This document shows positions 24,057-34,081 of a DNA stretch of 64,000 nt, in pieces. Position numbers and translations under genes: made by a program. This stretch comes from Siniperca chuatsi (Eukaryota > Chordata > Actinopteri > Centrarchiformes > Sinipercidae), in assembly GCF_020085105.1 (NCBI RefSeq), contig NC_058055.1:29014372-29078371 (forward strand), written 5' to 3'. The notes under the pieces are model-generated. The model was not told where the DNA came from. It saw nothing but the letters and a program-made list of their open reading frames with translations, and ran no database searches. Each line of letters starts with the position of its first letter. Position 1 is the stretch's first letter.

Positions 24057-27000
24057 ATGCCGATCGTTCTGCTGCTCGCTCTCCTCACAGGTACGCTGCT
24101 CTTTACTCTCCAGCATCCGTTTATATCAACTTTACATCTGGATCACTGCCTTCACGTGAAAGTTAAAAGCTTAAAAACTCTCTCACTCCGTTTGTCTTGT
24201 GAAGCCTCTGTATGTGTTTTTATTCTTATTATCTTTATTGTCTTCTGTCTTTCTGTTGGTTTTCTCTCTCTGCTGTAAACCACTTTGGATCCACTGACTT
24301 GTGTGTGAAGTGTTTTACAGATGAAGAGGAGTTGAGGAAAAGAACAGTTAGTTACGTTTACTGACAGTAATGCCGTGTTTCTTGTTCGTGTGATTTATTT
24401 GTGACAGATTCTTTTGACTCTTCACCTGCAGCAGTCGTCATTTTAATATTACTGTTAGTTAGAGTTAGTGATGTACTAGGGAACGTCATTCGTCAAAGTC
24501 AATAAAAGCGTCAGATTCAGCTGTGACATACGAAGAGCCTCAAGAGCTTTTTCTCAAAGTAACATCTGGAACAGCTGCAGCAGGTGTGGTGAAACGGATT
24601 CAGCTCAGCAACACACAACGTCAAAAACAGATTAAAAAGTATAAGTATTATATAAGAGCAAGAAGACAGAGGCAACAGGCAGACTGCTGCTGCTGTGTTT
24701 GGCCTGAACTGAGCGGTCGTCTTTCTTTGTGTCTCCGCAGTCAGTGAACGTGTCAGCAGCAGAGTCGTTGGTCAAACAGGTCAGAGCGTCACTCTGCCCT
24801 GTAAATATGACATCAGCAAACACGGAGCGACTGTTCGTCTGTTGGGGTCGAGGAGAAATTCCACTGTCAGGCTGCGGCGACCTGCTCGTCTCCACCGACG
24901 GACATCGAGTGAAAGAAGAAACCAGAGCTTCCAGCAGGTATCAGCTACTGGGACGACTGGATGCAGGTGATGTTTCTCTGACGATACTGAACCTCACAGA
25001 GACAGACGCTGGACGGTATGGGTGCAGGGTGGAGGTACCCGGGTGGTTCAATAATGAAAAACATGTCTTCGATGTGGCCATTGAGAGAGGTGAGACACTC
25101 ACTTAGAAATCATTCAGTTTGTGCTGCTTGAAAAAGGAAATGTGTCAGACAGCAGCATGTTGAAGTTTGCAGGTTCAACAGGTGGAAAACGTTTATCAAA
25201 GCTAAGATCACCGTTAAAGATCACACCAAGGTCTTTATTTCAAATTTGAGTCTGAAATCAGGATCTATGCTGTTTTATTCAACTGCAGGAAGTTTTGAGA
25301 CGTCACTTCTAAATGTCTTTAAAATAACTAAAGCTGTCAGACAAATGTGGTGAAGTATAAAGTACAATATTTCCCTCTGAGATGTGGTGGAGTGGAAGTA
25401 GAAAGTTGCATAAACTGGAAATACTCAAGTGAGAATTTGTACAGCACTTGAGTAAATGTACTGAATTACTTTCCAGCACTGAACGAGACACAATGTTGGG
25501 TGATATTTGGCAGCTGGAGTATAACAGCGAGAAACAGTTTGCATCACTGATGGAGTTTAAAATGTATTTTGCCGTTGAAGCTTTGATTGGCGATTGCCCG
25601 TCTTCGCACAGAGAATCTCCTCCATCAGTTTCATCGTTCATGAGAGAATCCTGCTGTTTCTTAACGTCTAACAGAGAACAAACACTGACGTTAAGTTCAG
25701 ACTCAGTTTCATTCTTAAAATGCTCACATGGTGTACCAGGGTATAAAGAAACTAGGCAAACCACAACATCTCTTTTAACACCCAACCATCCACTCCACCC
25801 TCCCTCCCTGAGAGGTTTTGTTGTTTCAGAACAAACTGAGTTACTTCTGTATTAGCTTCAGATATTCAACAGCTGACCTCCTCTCTGTGTTCAGACCTAC
25901 AGCTCCTCGTTCGGACAGTTCAGTCAGATATTGACCGACAGCATGAGAGAGGTTAATGTGAGGGGAAACTGAGGTAGAGACGTGACTGGGTAGATGGAAA
26001 CTGACATCACCGAAACCCCCAAAACCTCTCTCTCTACAAACCTCTCTCCCTCTCTCTCTCTCTCTCTCTCTGTGTCTCTCTCTCTCTGATGGCCGCCCAC
26101 CATTGAGTCTGGTTCTGCTCGAGGTTTCTGCCTCTTAAAGGAAGTTTTTCTTGCCACTGTGGCCAAGTGCTAACTCATGGTGGGATTTGTTGGGTCTCTC
26201 TTAATAATATTAGAGAGAGTACGGTCTAGACCTGCTCTATAGGAAAAGTGCAATGAGATAACTTCTGTTATGAATTGGCGCTTTATGAATAAAATTGAAT
26301 TGAAGTTTGAAATTCTGTTTGAAAAACTGTTTGTCAGGTCGCATCACAACAACCACCACAGCACAGACAGGACGTGATGTCATCATGTGGAGAGGAAGTG
26401 ATGTCACAGGCAACAAACCCACAGACCTCATTGTGACACTGGCTCAGGAGGTCAGTTATATTGTATGTTATCATGAGTTTCATCGGAGTCTTTGGTCAAG
26501 TTACTCACAGAATTAATGAAATGATTGTGTTTAAAGTTTTTCCATGTCGGCCCTGAAAGCTCAGAGTTACACAGCATTTAGAACAAACGCTGCAAAAGAA
26601 ACAGGGAGCACAACAGAAATGAGTTAAAAACTGTTTCATTAAATTAATGGAAAAGTTTTAAGTTAGTTTTTTTAGTTTTAACATTCTGAAATATTATGTA
26701 CCATTATTTGAATTGGTTAACTAGTAATCAGCAAAAGGCTAACGCTAGGTTAGCAACATATATCTGCAATAATATCTGAATTATTCAGTCAGAGTGTTGA
26801 AACTCAAAGAAAACTTGAGACTTTGCTCCTCGACTTCAGCAGCTTCATGAGTCACAAACTATGGCAACAGGTATCATGTCTGTTTTTCTTTTGTCTGGTC
26901 TGACGACAACACAAAACAAGTCAGATCAAATTATTCACTCATGACGTTCACAAAATGAGATGCAGGAAAGTCAGAGCACTTTCACAGTTTTTTTTTTTAT

Positions 27001-30000
27001 CCAGATCGATCAACAAATCAAATTAGTCCCACCGGCTTTTTTCTACTAAATGTACTTTGAATAAAGGCGGCAACTCATCAAAAAGACTGTAAATATGCAG
27101 ACATATAGCATGTAGCTTGAGAGCTGCTACTCCTCCCATATTGGCTAGGACGAACAAGCTAGCCTATTTAGCTAGCCTATTCATTGCCATGTAGAGGAGT
27201 CACAAGCAGTGTTTGTATACCTAATAAACACAGGTCAGATAGAAAACAACACCAAAATCATATTATAGAAATTTGCCTATTCCTATCAATTTGATTAGCC
27301 TCCTTAAACTCCCAGATCAATGCTTTCTGTAATAGACATAAATAATAATAATAAAATGTTTTTATTGATGTATGATCGTAGAAATACATTTTGTCATGAA
27401 TCCTTCCTGATCATTCATTCTGGTTTGTCGCTGTCACTAACTCTCTTGTAGTTTAAGACCCAGCCACTCCCTCCTGCTCGCCTATAAACTCTTTCCCTCC
27501 AGTTTCTCCAGGGTCAGTCCAGCCCTGGGTCAGGTACCGGGCACTTCCCTGGTGGGCCAACGGCCGGGCTTGATACTGGCCTGGCCCAGTTGTATCTTTA
27601 ACCCCCTCCCCCAGGCCTTTGGGCTCAGGCCTTCATTAACAGCACATCTGCAAAAACAGAGCGCCAAAGTTATACAAAAACAAGAGCGAGAGATGTGTCT
27701 TTGATTACGCACCAGCAGTAGGCGATTTGTTCATTTTTAACAGGGGGGATGCCCCCCCGGCACGAAGAGTATTTAGGGGCATTTACTGAACTCTGACATA
27801 ATGTATAATTATTACGTTATATTGTCAAATAAATACTCAATTTTATTTGAAAAGTAACAAGTGAGAACAGCAAAAAAGGGAAGAAAAATTTATGAGCATT
27901 CAAGGGCACTTTTGGTCCAAGCTCTGTTGATTTTTGACCCGGCCCCTGTCATGCTGCTGCCGCACTTTCTCTTTCCCCCGTCTGCTGTAGAGAATATTGA
28001 TAAATTATTGAGAATTATTACATTTTCACGGAGTGTTTCTATTTTAAATGGCACAGCTTTTCTAGCCTTTACGGTGCTGGTTTAGCAGGAAACTCACATG
28101 ATGCTACTCAGCCAATCAAATCTGTGCATTCTGATAACCACTGCAACTCGAGTCAGTGAGTGAGGAACACACACACAGGGTAGAGATGAGACGAGCTGGA
28201 GAAATAATTGCACTTGCCGTGCTCTAAAAGAGAAAAGTAGACAGCGGAAACAGAGCTTTTAATCCAGAATGGACTCTTACATGTTCAGTCTTCCCACAGG
28301 CAGCTCAAAACCAGTGTTTCCCATATGGTCCGAGATCCTGGCGATTAATAAAAGCAGCAATGTGAAGCGCCACTACGAGATAAAGCGCAGAACAGCTTTT
28401 GAGCAGGTTAACAAGGCGGACAGGTTTTGGTCATTTTGCTCAGAAGGGGGATGGCGCCCCCCCTTGTCTCACCTCAAATCGTCTACTGCGCACGAGTGTG
28501 GCTGATTGGCCCAGGCGAGGGGGCTGCCGGCACTGCGACACTGCGGTTGGGTATAACTTCTGTCAGCCTCTCTCTCCCAGCCAATTACTGTTGCTCCAGC
28601 TGATTCTAACTTCACCTGGGCCCCGCCCCTTTCCCTTCTCTGTGGTGACATCACATGGATAACAAGGAGTGGAGCAAGATGGACAAATACAAAGAGAGAA
28701 AATGTAAAGGTGGTGCTGAAAAGCTGAGAGAGAAGAGGCTGAAGTCCCATGAGGCTGATGCAGCCAAATGTTTTAAATTAACAAATTATTCATTTGGCGC
28801 CATTACCTGTCAATCATCTCAGCCCAGTGAGCCTGAAGGCAGCAGAGAGAGCAGCCCAGTGAGCCTGAAGGCAGCGGAGAGAGCAGCCCAGTGAGCCTGA
28901 GGGCAGCAGAGAGAGCAGCCCAGTGAGCCTGAAGGCAGCGGAGAGAGCAGCCCAGTGAGCCTGAAGGCAGCAGTGAGCCTGAGAGAGAGAGCAGCCCAGT
29001 GAGCCTGAGGCAGCAGAGAGAGCCCAGTGAGCCCAGTGAGCCTGAAGGCAGCAGAGAGAGCAGCCCAGTGAGCCCAGTGAGCCTGAAGGCAGCAGAGAGA
29101 GCAGCCCAGTGAGCCCAGTGAGCCTGAAGGCAGCAGAGAGAGCAGCCCAGTGAGCCTGAAGGCAGCAGAGAGAGCAGCCCAGTGAGCCCAGTGACACCAG
29201 TTCAACTGTTGGTCAAGGTTCTGCAGCTGGAGCAGTACGACAGAAGACAACAGGGATAAGATAAGCAGGGTTTGGGCTTGGCTAGCTGGCTGTTGAGCTA
29301 TATCGGCGCCTTTTGTTGAAACATGTCCAACTTTTCGTAAAGTCGATGCGCTCGTTAATGTCACTTTTTGCGAACCGCCCAATCACAGCCTGGATGGGGC
29401 GGGACATTAAAAAAAGGTTGACGTGCTGCAGTAAAGTTTCAAATGTTGAACTCGTTCTGCATGAATGTTTCTGATTATTGACGAGACAAACCACCAGTGT
29501 GGACATTTTTTCTTGCCCAAGGATTTAATGAAGGAACATTAAACTGTTGTATTGTCCAATAGGAATTAATATTATACTAGAGGTATATAGTATACTATTA
29601 CATGAATATACTAACATAAAATAATGAATGTAGTCATACTATACTCTATTGTGTTAACATAGTCCAGACCTGCTCCCCATTCCCTCTGATTACCTCAGTA
29701 GCATATATACCTGTCCACTTCCACTAGTCCTCTGCCAGATTGTCTTTTGCATCGAGTTAAGCATTCGAGCGTTCTCATTTCCTTCTTGAGCCTACCTGCC
29801 TGATATCCCGCACTTTGATTCCTCGCCTGCCCCTTACCTGGTCAGGTTTGCTTCTTTGTTTTCCTACCTGTTTTTGGATTAAAATTATAGATATTGGACT
29901 CTTACCAAACTGCCTTTGTTCTGTGCAAACCCTGTTACACATTAGTGTCAGAGCTCAGTGAATCCAGGTATTTTCACCAACCTGGAACCAAATGTTGAAA

Positions 30001-30309
30001 CTCTACATCAATCTAACAATGCATGTTCAGTAACTATATAAAATAAATATGGTATTATTGATAAATTACAAAATAATAGGAAAAAATATTTCAAATTAAT
30101 ACATTTTGTTATGTTTCTCTCCAGAAGTTGAGGTGATTTCAACATTAACGTTTCAGTTCTGTTCAGAGCGCACACCTGTGAAAATGTTTGTGTTGACACA
30201 CCTGTCCAGCAGCAGCAGGTCAACAGTCTGCAGAGCTTCATTGGAAACACAGTGCGATTCTCCTTCATCACCTTCATACCTGCACTGCTGCTGACTGCTG
30301 CTTACAGTC

Positions 30310-30362
<53 letters not shown>

Positions 30363-30522
30363 GTTTGTTTCACTATCCCCGTGGGGGACAGTCCCCTGAC
30401 CATGACATAATGATTTCCCTAACCCCTAACCTTATCCTAACTGTAACCTCAACCCTAAAACTAAGTCTTAACCCTCAACAAACCATCTCTACCCCGTAGA
30501 TATACGGGGATATAAGAACATG

Positions 30523-30556
<34 letters not shown>

Positions 30557-30825
30557 GTTATGTTGAATGTCGCCCTCAAGAGGCCAAATTATATGATTAC
30601 AACATAAATATGAGGACCATCATACTCACTGCAGCTGAACTGAACTTCACATTTTATTAACTGTACAGCTTTAAGGAAACAGAACTACAGTCATTTAAAA
30701 TTCATCACTTATTTATTTATTCATTTAAATGTCATGTGTCTGCAGGAGGTTGGAGGTGTAACCAGAGATCAGAGACTGACAGGAGGCTGGACCAATCAGT
30801 GGAGGGGGGAGGCAGCTCTGTGTAG
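24057..30825 (+). CDS. TIM/HAVCR-like Ig-mucin receptor, gene 2, frame broken in Ig exon
   Basis: Paralogue of the gene at 15.5-20.3 kb. Exons read: 24057-24090 (signal, MPIVLLLALLT), 24741-25089 (whole IgV domain in one exon), 26338-26450 (Thr-rich stalk), 30210-30306 (transmembrane) and 30746-30825 (tail, stop). In the Ig exon the frame set by the signal exon gives VTLPCKYDISKHGA, while the rest (LFVCWGRG ... YGCRVEVPGWFNNEKHV, ending I-E-R-G) is in the next frame. The exon is 349 nt, one more than a phase 1-1 exon should be, so one base around 24803-24831 is extra. This could be a real lesion or a sequencing/assembly error. A possible extra 57-nt stalk exon, 25895-25951, keeps phase 1-1 but has a weak donor. 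The FG loop has WFNN in place of WFND. Poly(A) candidate AATAAA at 31247. Confidence 0.75.
26030..26310 (+). mobile_element. L2-like LINE 3' tail
   Basis: Begins with a CT-rich run, then ATTGAGTCTGGTTCTGCTCG, AGGTTTCTGCCTCTTAAAGG and GTCTAGACCTGCTCTATAGG, and ends AATAAAATTGAATTGAA. The same blocks lie in inverse orientation at 45.19-45.40 kb, at the 3' end of the L2-like copy there. It inserted in the intron just before the stalk exon of TIM-like gene 2, ending about 28 bp before that exon. Confidence 0.75.
28655..28894 (+). pseudogene. N-terminal relic of a hAT/ZMYM1-type transposase (tentative)
   Basis: The frame starting MDNKEWSKMDKYKERKCKGG and continuing AEKLREKRLKSHEADAAKCF resembles the basic, coiled N-terminus that precedes the TTF-type zinc finger of hAT-derived ZMYM1-like proteins in fish. 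It then runs into a tandem repeat and stops; no zinc finger or transposase core follows. 27.45-28.65 kb upstream has low-complexity and unique sequence that could be its 5' flank. It lies in the large intron of TIM-like gene 2. Confidence 0.35.
28812..29200. repeat. 32-bp minisatellite (GCAGCCCAGTGAGCCTGAAG)
   Basis: About a dozen tandem copies of a unit near 32 bp, GCAGCCCAGTGAGCCTGAAG followed by GCAGCAGAGAGA, with shortened and doubled variants (CCAGTGAGCCCAGTGAGCC). It begins inside the transposase-like frame, whose Ser/Glu/Pro-rich repeats seem to have seeded it. The minus-strand frames through it are artefacts. Confidence 0.9.
29655..29965 (+). mobile_element. Possible LTR end plus primer-binding-site relic
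   Basis: CT-rich, promoter-like sequence with CTGCCTTTGTTCTGTGCAAA and CCCTGTTACA, followed directly by TTAGTGTCAGAGCTCAG, which recalls an LTR end next to a tRNA primer site in fish Ty3/gypsy-type elements. No second LTR or coding part is seen. Confidence 0.25.
30312..30555. repeat. (CA)n tracts flanking a CCCTAACC-rich segment
   Basis: (CA)n at about 30312-30358 begins six nucleotides inside the donor of the TIM-2 transmembrane exon. Then comes a stretch with CCCTAACCCCTAACC and related imperfect units (30417-30480), and a second (CA)n at 30525-30554. The middle part looks like the fish microsatellite-linked repeat with GTCCCC/CCTAACC motifs, not a telomere remnant. Confidence 0.7.
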
Positions 30826-31659
30826 AGACCAGAGACCCAACAACAAGTCTTTATTGTTGTTAAAGCTTTTTATTTTTATTTCTTAATACATGTTAATGTA
30901 AATGTTTCTTAAATTAAAGTTTTTGTCATTTTTAAAAAAATCTGCTGCTCTGAAAATTATAGCTGTTTATTTCTCAAACTCAATGTGGTGATAAAATTAA
31001 TTAATCCGCAGTAAGAAATATTTTCTTTATTAATCATCTTCTGAAAGTGGTCACAACTATCTCCAACGGACGTTAGACTGCAACATGTAAAATATCTTAT
31101 TTTAATGTTTTCACATAATGTTCTGCTTCACCTGCTGAGTCTGAAAACCAGTTCAGTGTCTGTATCTGTGATAAACACACAAGCTTGTTTATATGGTTGA
31201 ATATTTTGTGTTTAATGGCAACTGTGACTCAATTGTAAAATAATTAAATAAAGATATAAATAAGAAAAAAAAAAAAGAAACGTTACAGAAAATGTTGGTG
31301 ATCGATTGATCCCTGATGTTTGAACTGGATGCATCAATGAAATCATTTTGACATCGATCGATCACAGAAATTATATATTTTTAAACATGTTTTTTTAATT
31401 ATTAAACTTTAATTTAGTTACATCACACAAACTGAACATGTTTCTATTTTCTTTCCCAGTGGTTGATTTTAAGATCTGTCTCGAAGCTTTGTGGTGTAAA
31501 TATCTGCTTTCAGAGGGTGAAGAGTTTTTTCTTGGACTTTCACTTTTTCAGTTTAACAAACAGCAGCAGTTAAAGCCGCACTTAAAGTGAACTTTGGTTA
31601 AAAGCACAACAATGTGTCATGATACAGAGTTATATAGCAGCTGGTTGTGCCCTCAGCTG

Positions 31660-33518
31660 TGTCTGCTCAGGCGCAGATCAGAAAGTCTCCTAGAAGATGT
31701 GAATGCAGCATTGAGAGCGATCCCTACCACAACCATCACTGAAACCAATGAGCTGATATACGCCTCAGCAGCAGTGATCCTAGAGATGCTTGGCTACAAG
31801 AGCAACCATGGGAGCCATGAGAGACAATACCCACCATGGAAACGAAGGTTGGAGGCAAAAATCAAGGAGGCCCGGAGAGAAGTGAGCCAACTGACAGAGG
31901 CTGAGAGAGGTGCAATGAGAAAGCAAGTACCCAAGAAGTACAACCAGATGCCCATACCTGAAGCACTCGAAACTGCCAAACAAAGGTTCCAAGCCTTGGC
32001 CAGCCGCCTAAAGAGATACACGAGAGATAATGAAGCCAGAATAATAAACCGGCTGTTCGCAACTCAACCTGCGAAAGTGTACGCTCAATGGCAGGGTCAT
32101 AACAGCAGAGCAGACCCACCAAGGCTGGAAACGGAGCAGTACTGGAAAAACATATGGGAGAGGGAGGCATCACACAACAGCGATGCACAGTGGCTGACGG
32201 CTCTGAGAAAGGACCACAGCAACCTCCCTGAACAGAATCCAGTCACCATCACAGCGGTAGACATCCAAGAAAGAGTCTCAGGTATGAAGAACTGGACAGC
32301 ACCGGGCCCTGACAGGATCCACACCTACTGGCTAAAGAAGCTCACTGCACTCCATGAGCGCCTAGCAGCACAAATGAACCAGCTGCTAAGAGATGGGACG
32401 CACCCTGAATGGCTTACCGAAGGGCGCACAATCCTGATCCTGAAGGATCCCGCAAAGGGTACAGTCCCATCCAACTATCGGCCAATAACCTGTCTCTCCA
32501 CAACATGGAAGCTCATGTCAGGCATCATCGCGGCTAAGATAAGTGGACACATGGATCAATATAAGACGGTGTAGTCGCTCATTCGTCCAGGAGTGTTCTA
32601 TCGTAGAAAAGGTTTCAGTCGTAGTCATCTGGACACTGTTTTCAGAATCAAGACGTTTCGGCTCCCATCCGGAAGTCATTCTCAGTTGTGAAAAAATTGG
32701 ATGGGAACTGGAAATTTAAGCTACTCTGTGTTACATAAGCCCCGCCCTCAGGGGAGGAATCTGCCTGAGTATCTGTTAATAGCTAGTTTCACCTGAAACT
32801 GACCTAATGGTTCCAAGATGGCCCATTAATCAGTAATCAGGCCTATTGTTTTCTGGCTGCATCTACTTCATCACTGTTAAGTACCTGATTAGCATGTGAC
32901 CAAGGTGATAATACACTCTGATAGACTTTGGGCAGATTAAATCTCAGACCACCATTTCTGTTCAAAGAGGGGTTCTCTTTTTTCACAAAAATGGCTTCCT
33001 TGACGCCCCGTTCAAACCAACTCTTCTCTCTAGAAGAAGATTCTAAGTAGATTTTTTCACAATTGAGAATGACTTCCGGATGGGAGCCGAAACGTCTTGA
33101 TTCTGAAAACAGTGTCCAGATGACTATGACTGAAACCTTTTCTACGACATGGATCAATACATGAGCAAAGCACAGAAGGGCATTGGCAAAGGAACCAGAG
33201 GAGCCAAACACCAACTCCTGGTTGACAGAACAGTCACCCAAGACCGCAGAGCCCGACACACCAACCTGTGCACTGCCTGGATTGATTACAAGAAAGCATA
33301 TGACTCAATGCCGCACACATGGATCACTGAATGCTTGGAGATGTACAACATCAACAGGACTCTAAGAGACTTCATTGCAAACTCGATGAGGCTGTGGAAA
33401 ATCACCCTTGAGGCCAATGGCAAGCCACTTGCACAAGTATCCATCAAATGTGGCATATACCAAGGAGATGTTCTGTCCCCACTGTTGTTCTGCATAGGTC
33501 TGAACCCCCTCAGCCATT
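31660..33518 (+). mobile_element. Restriction-endonuclease-type LINE, RT N-terminal half, split by insertion
   Basis: 31660-32561 encodes a long uninterrupted stretch of a non-LTR reverse transcriptase with its upstream region: WTAPGPDRIHTYWLKKLTA, HPEWLTEGRTILILKDP, SNYRPITCLSTTWKLMSG. 33147-33518 continues the same protein: MDQYMSKAQKGIGKGTRGAK, TAWIDYKKAYDSMPH (motif A) and IKCGIYQGDVLSPLLF. The two halves share the sequence for MDQY as a duplicated target site, and a Penelope-derived insertion separates them. The second half ends abruptly after LNPLS. The family resembles an R2/R4/NeSL-type LINE I know from fish and cnidarians; the clade is not certain. Another fragment is at 57.18 kb. 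Confidence 0.8.
32562..33146 (-). mobile_element. Penelope-derived fold-back element, copy A
   Basis: A 585-bp insertion flanked by the 13-bp duplication ACATGGATCAATA (32549-32561 and 33147-33159). Its ends are inverted: left ATCGTAGAAAAGG-type sequence with GTTTCGGCTCCCATCCGGAA, right TTCCGGATGGGAGCCGAAAC. On the minus strand the middle encodes [20 protein letters not shown] and [20 protein letters not shown], the C-terminus of a Penelope-like GIY-YIG endonuclease frame. No reverse transcriptase is present. It is nested in the LINE described above. Confidence 0.8.
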
Positions 33519-33888
33519 GTAATGATTTGTATGTATTTATTACAACTTATTTAACATGTAATAATAGTAATTCATTTATTTATTTTAGCTAATTTATTGA
33601 TTAATCACCTTGCTACTGTCATGGTTTTGGGTCTTGGGTTTTGTTGTTTCCTGTTTTATTTTGTAAGTGTGCTGCCTCGTGTGTCTTGTGTACTTTTACT
33701 TCCTGTCTCTGTTCTGCGCTTGAAACGTCTCATCACACAAACATAAGTGGAAATGCACAGCAGACAGAAACATTGTTGAAACAAAAGTCTTACTTTATAT
33801 TTTTATTTCTCTTATTGCCACAAAACAAATCGCGCTTCATCTGAAGATGAAGGTGATGTTCCAACTCTTCATCATGCAAATGAAGCTC
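33519..33888. other. Spacer before the cystm1 3' end
   Basis: No gene. 33.62-33.73 kb (TCATGGTTTTGGGTCTTGGG and following T/C-rich sequence) looks like repeat sequence, possibly an LTR fragment, but with no partner to confirm it. Confidence 0.4.
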
Positions 33889-33894
33889 TTTATT
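33889..33894 (-). terminator. Poly(A) signal of cystm1
   Basis: AATAAA on the minus strand (TTTATT on plus), about 190 nt downstream of the cystm1 stop codon and followed by T/G-rich sequence on the transcribed strand. It is the first canonical signal after the stop. Confidence 0.5.
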
Positions 33895-34081
33895 GACCTC
33901 GTCAACAGTGAAGAAACATAAAAACACATGAAACATATGAACCTGTTAGATGGAGGGACTGTCTGTGACCATGGTTACAGTTCTGCACACGGTCCAATCG
34001 GAGAGCTGAACCTTTAAAGACTCTCGGGGGGAAATCAGGATGATGAAACATTTCCCAGCTGCATGATGGGAAAGCAGAGAC

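Noticed and set aside
30417-30480. Interstitial telomere repeat (CCCTAACCCCTAACC)
   Set aside because: Units are irregular (CCTTATCCTAACTGTAACC) and flanked by CA repeats and GTCCCC motifs, matching a common fish dispersed repeat instead.
31594-31660. Start of the LINE frame at 31594 (MVKSTTMCHDTELYSSW)
   Set aside because: The first 20 or so codons do not look like the family; the frame simply happens to be open upstream of the truncated element.
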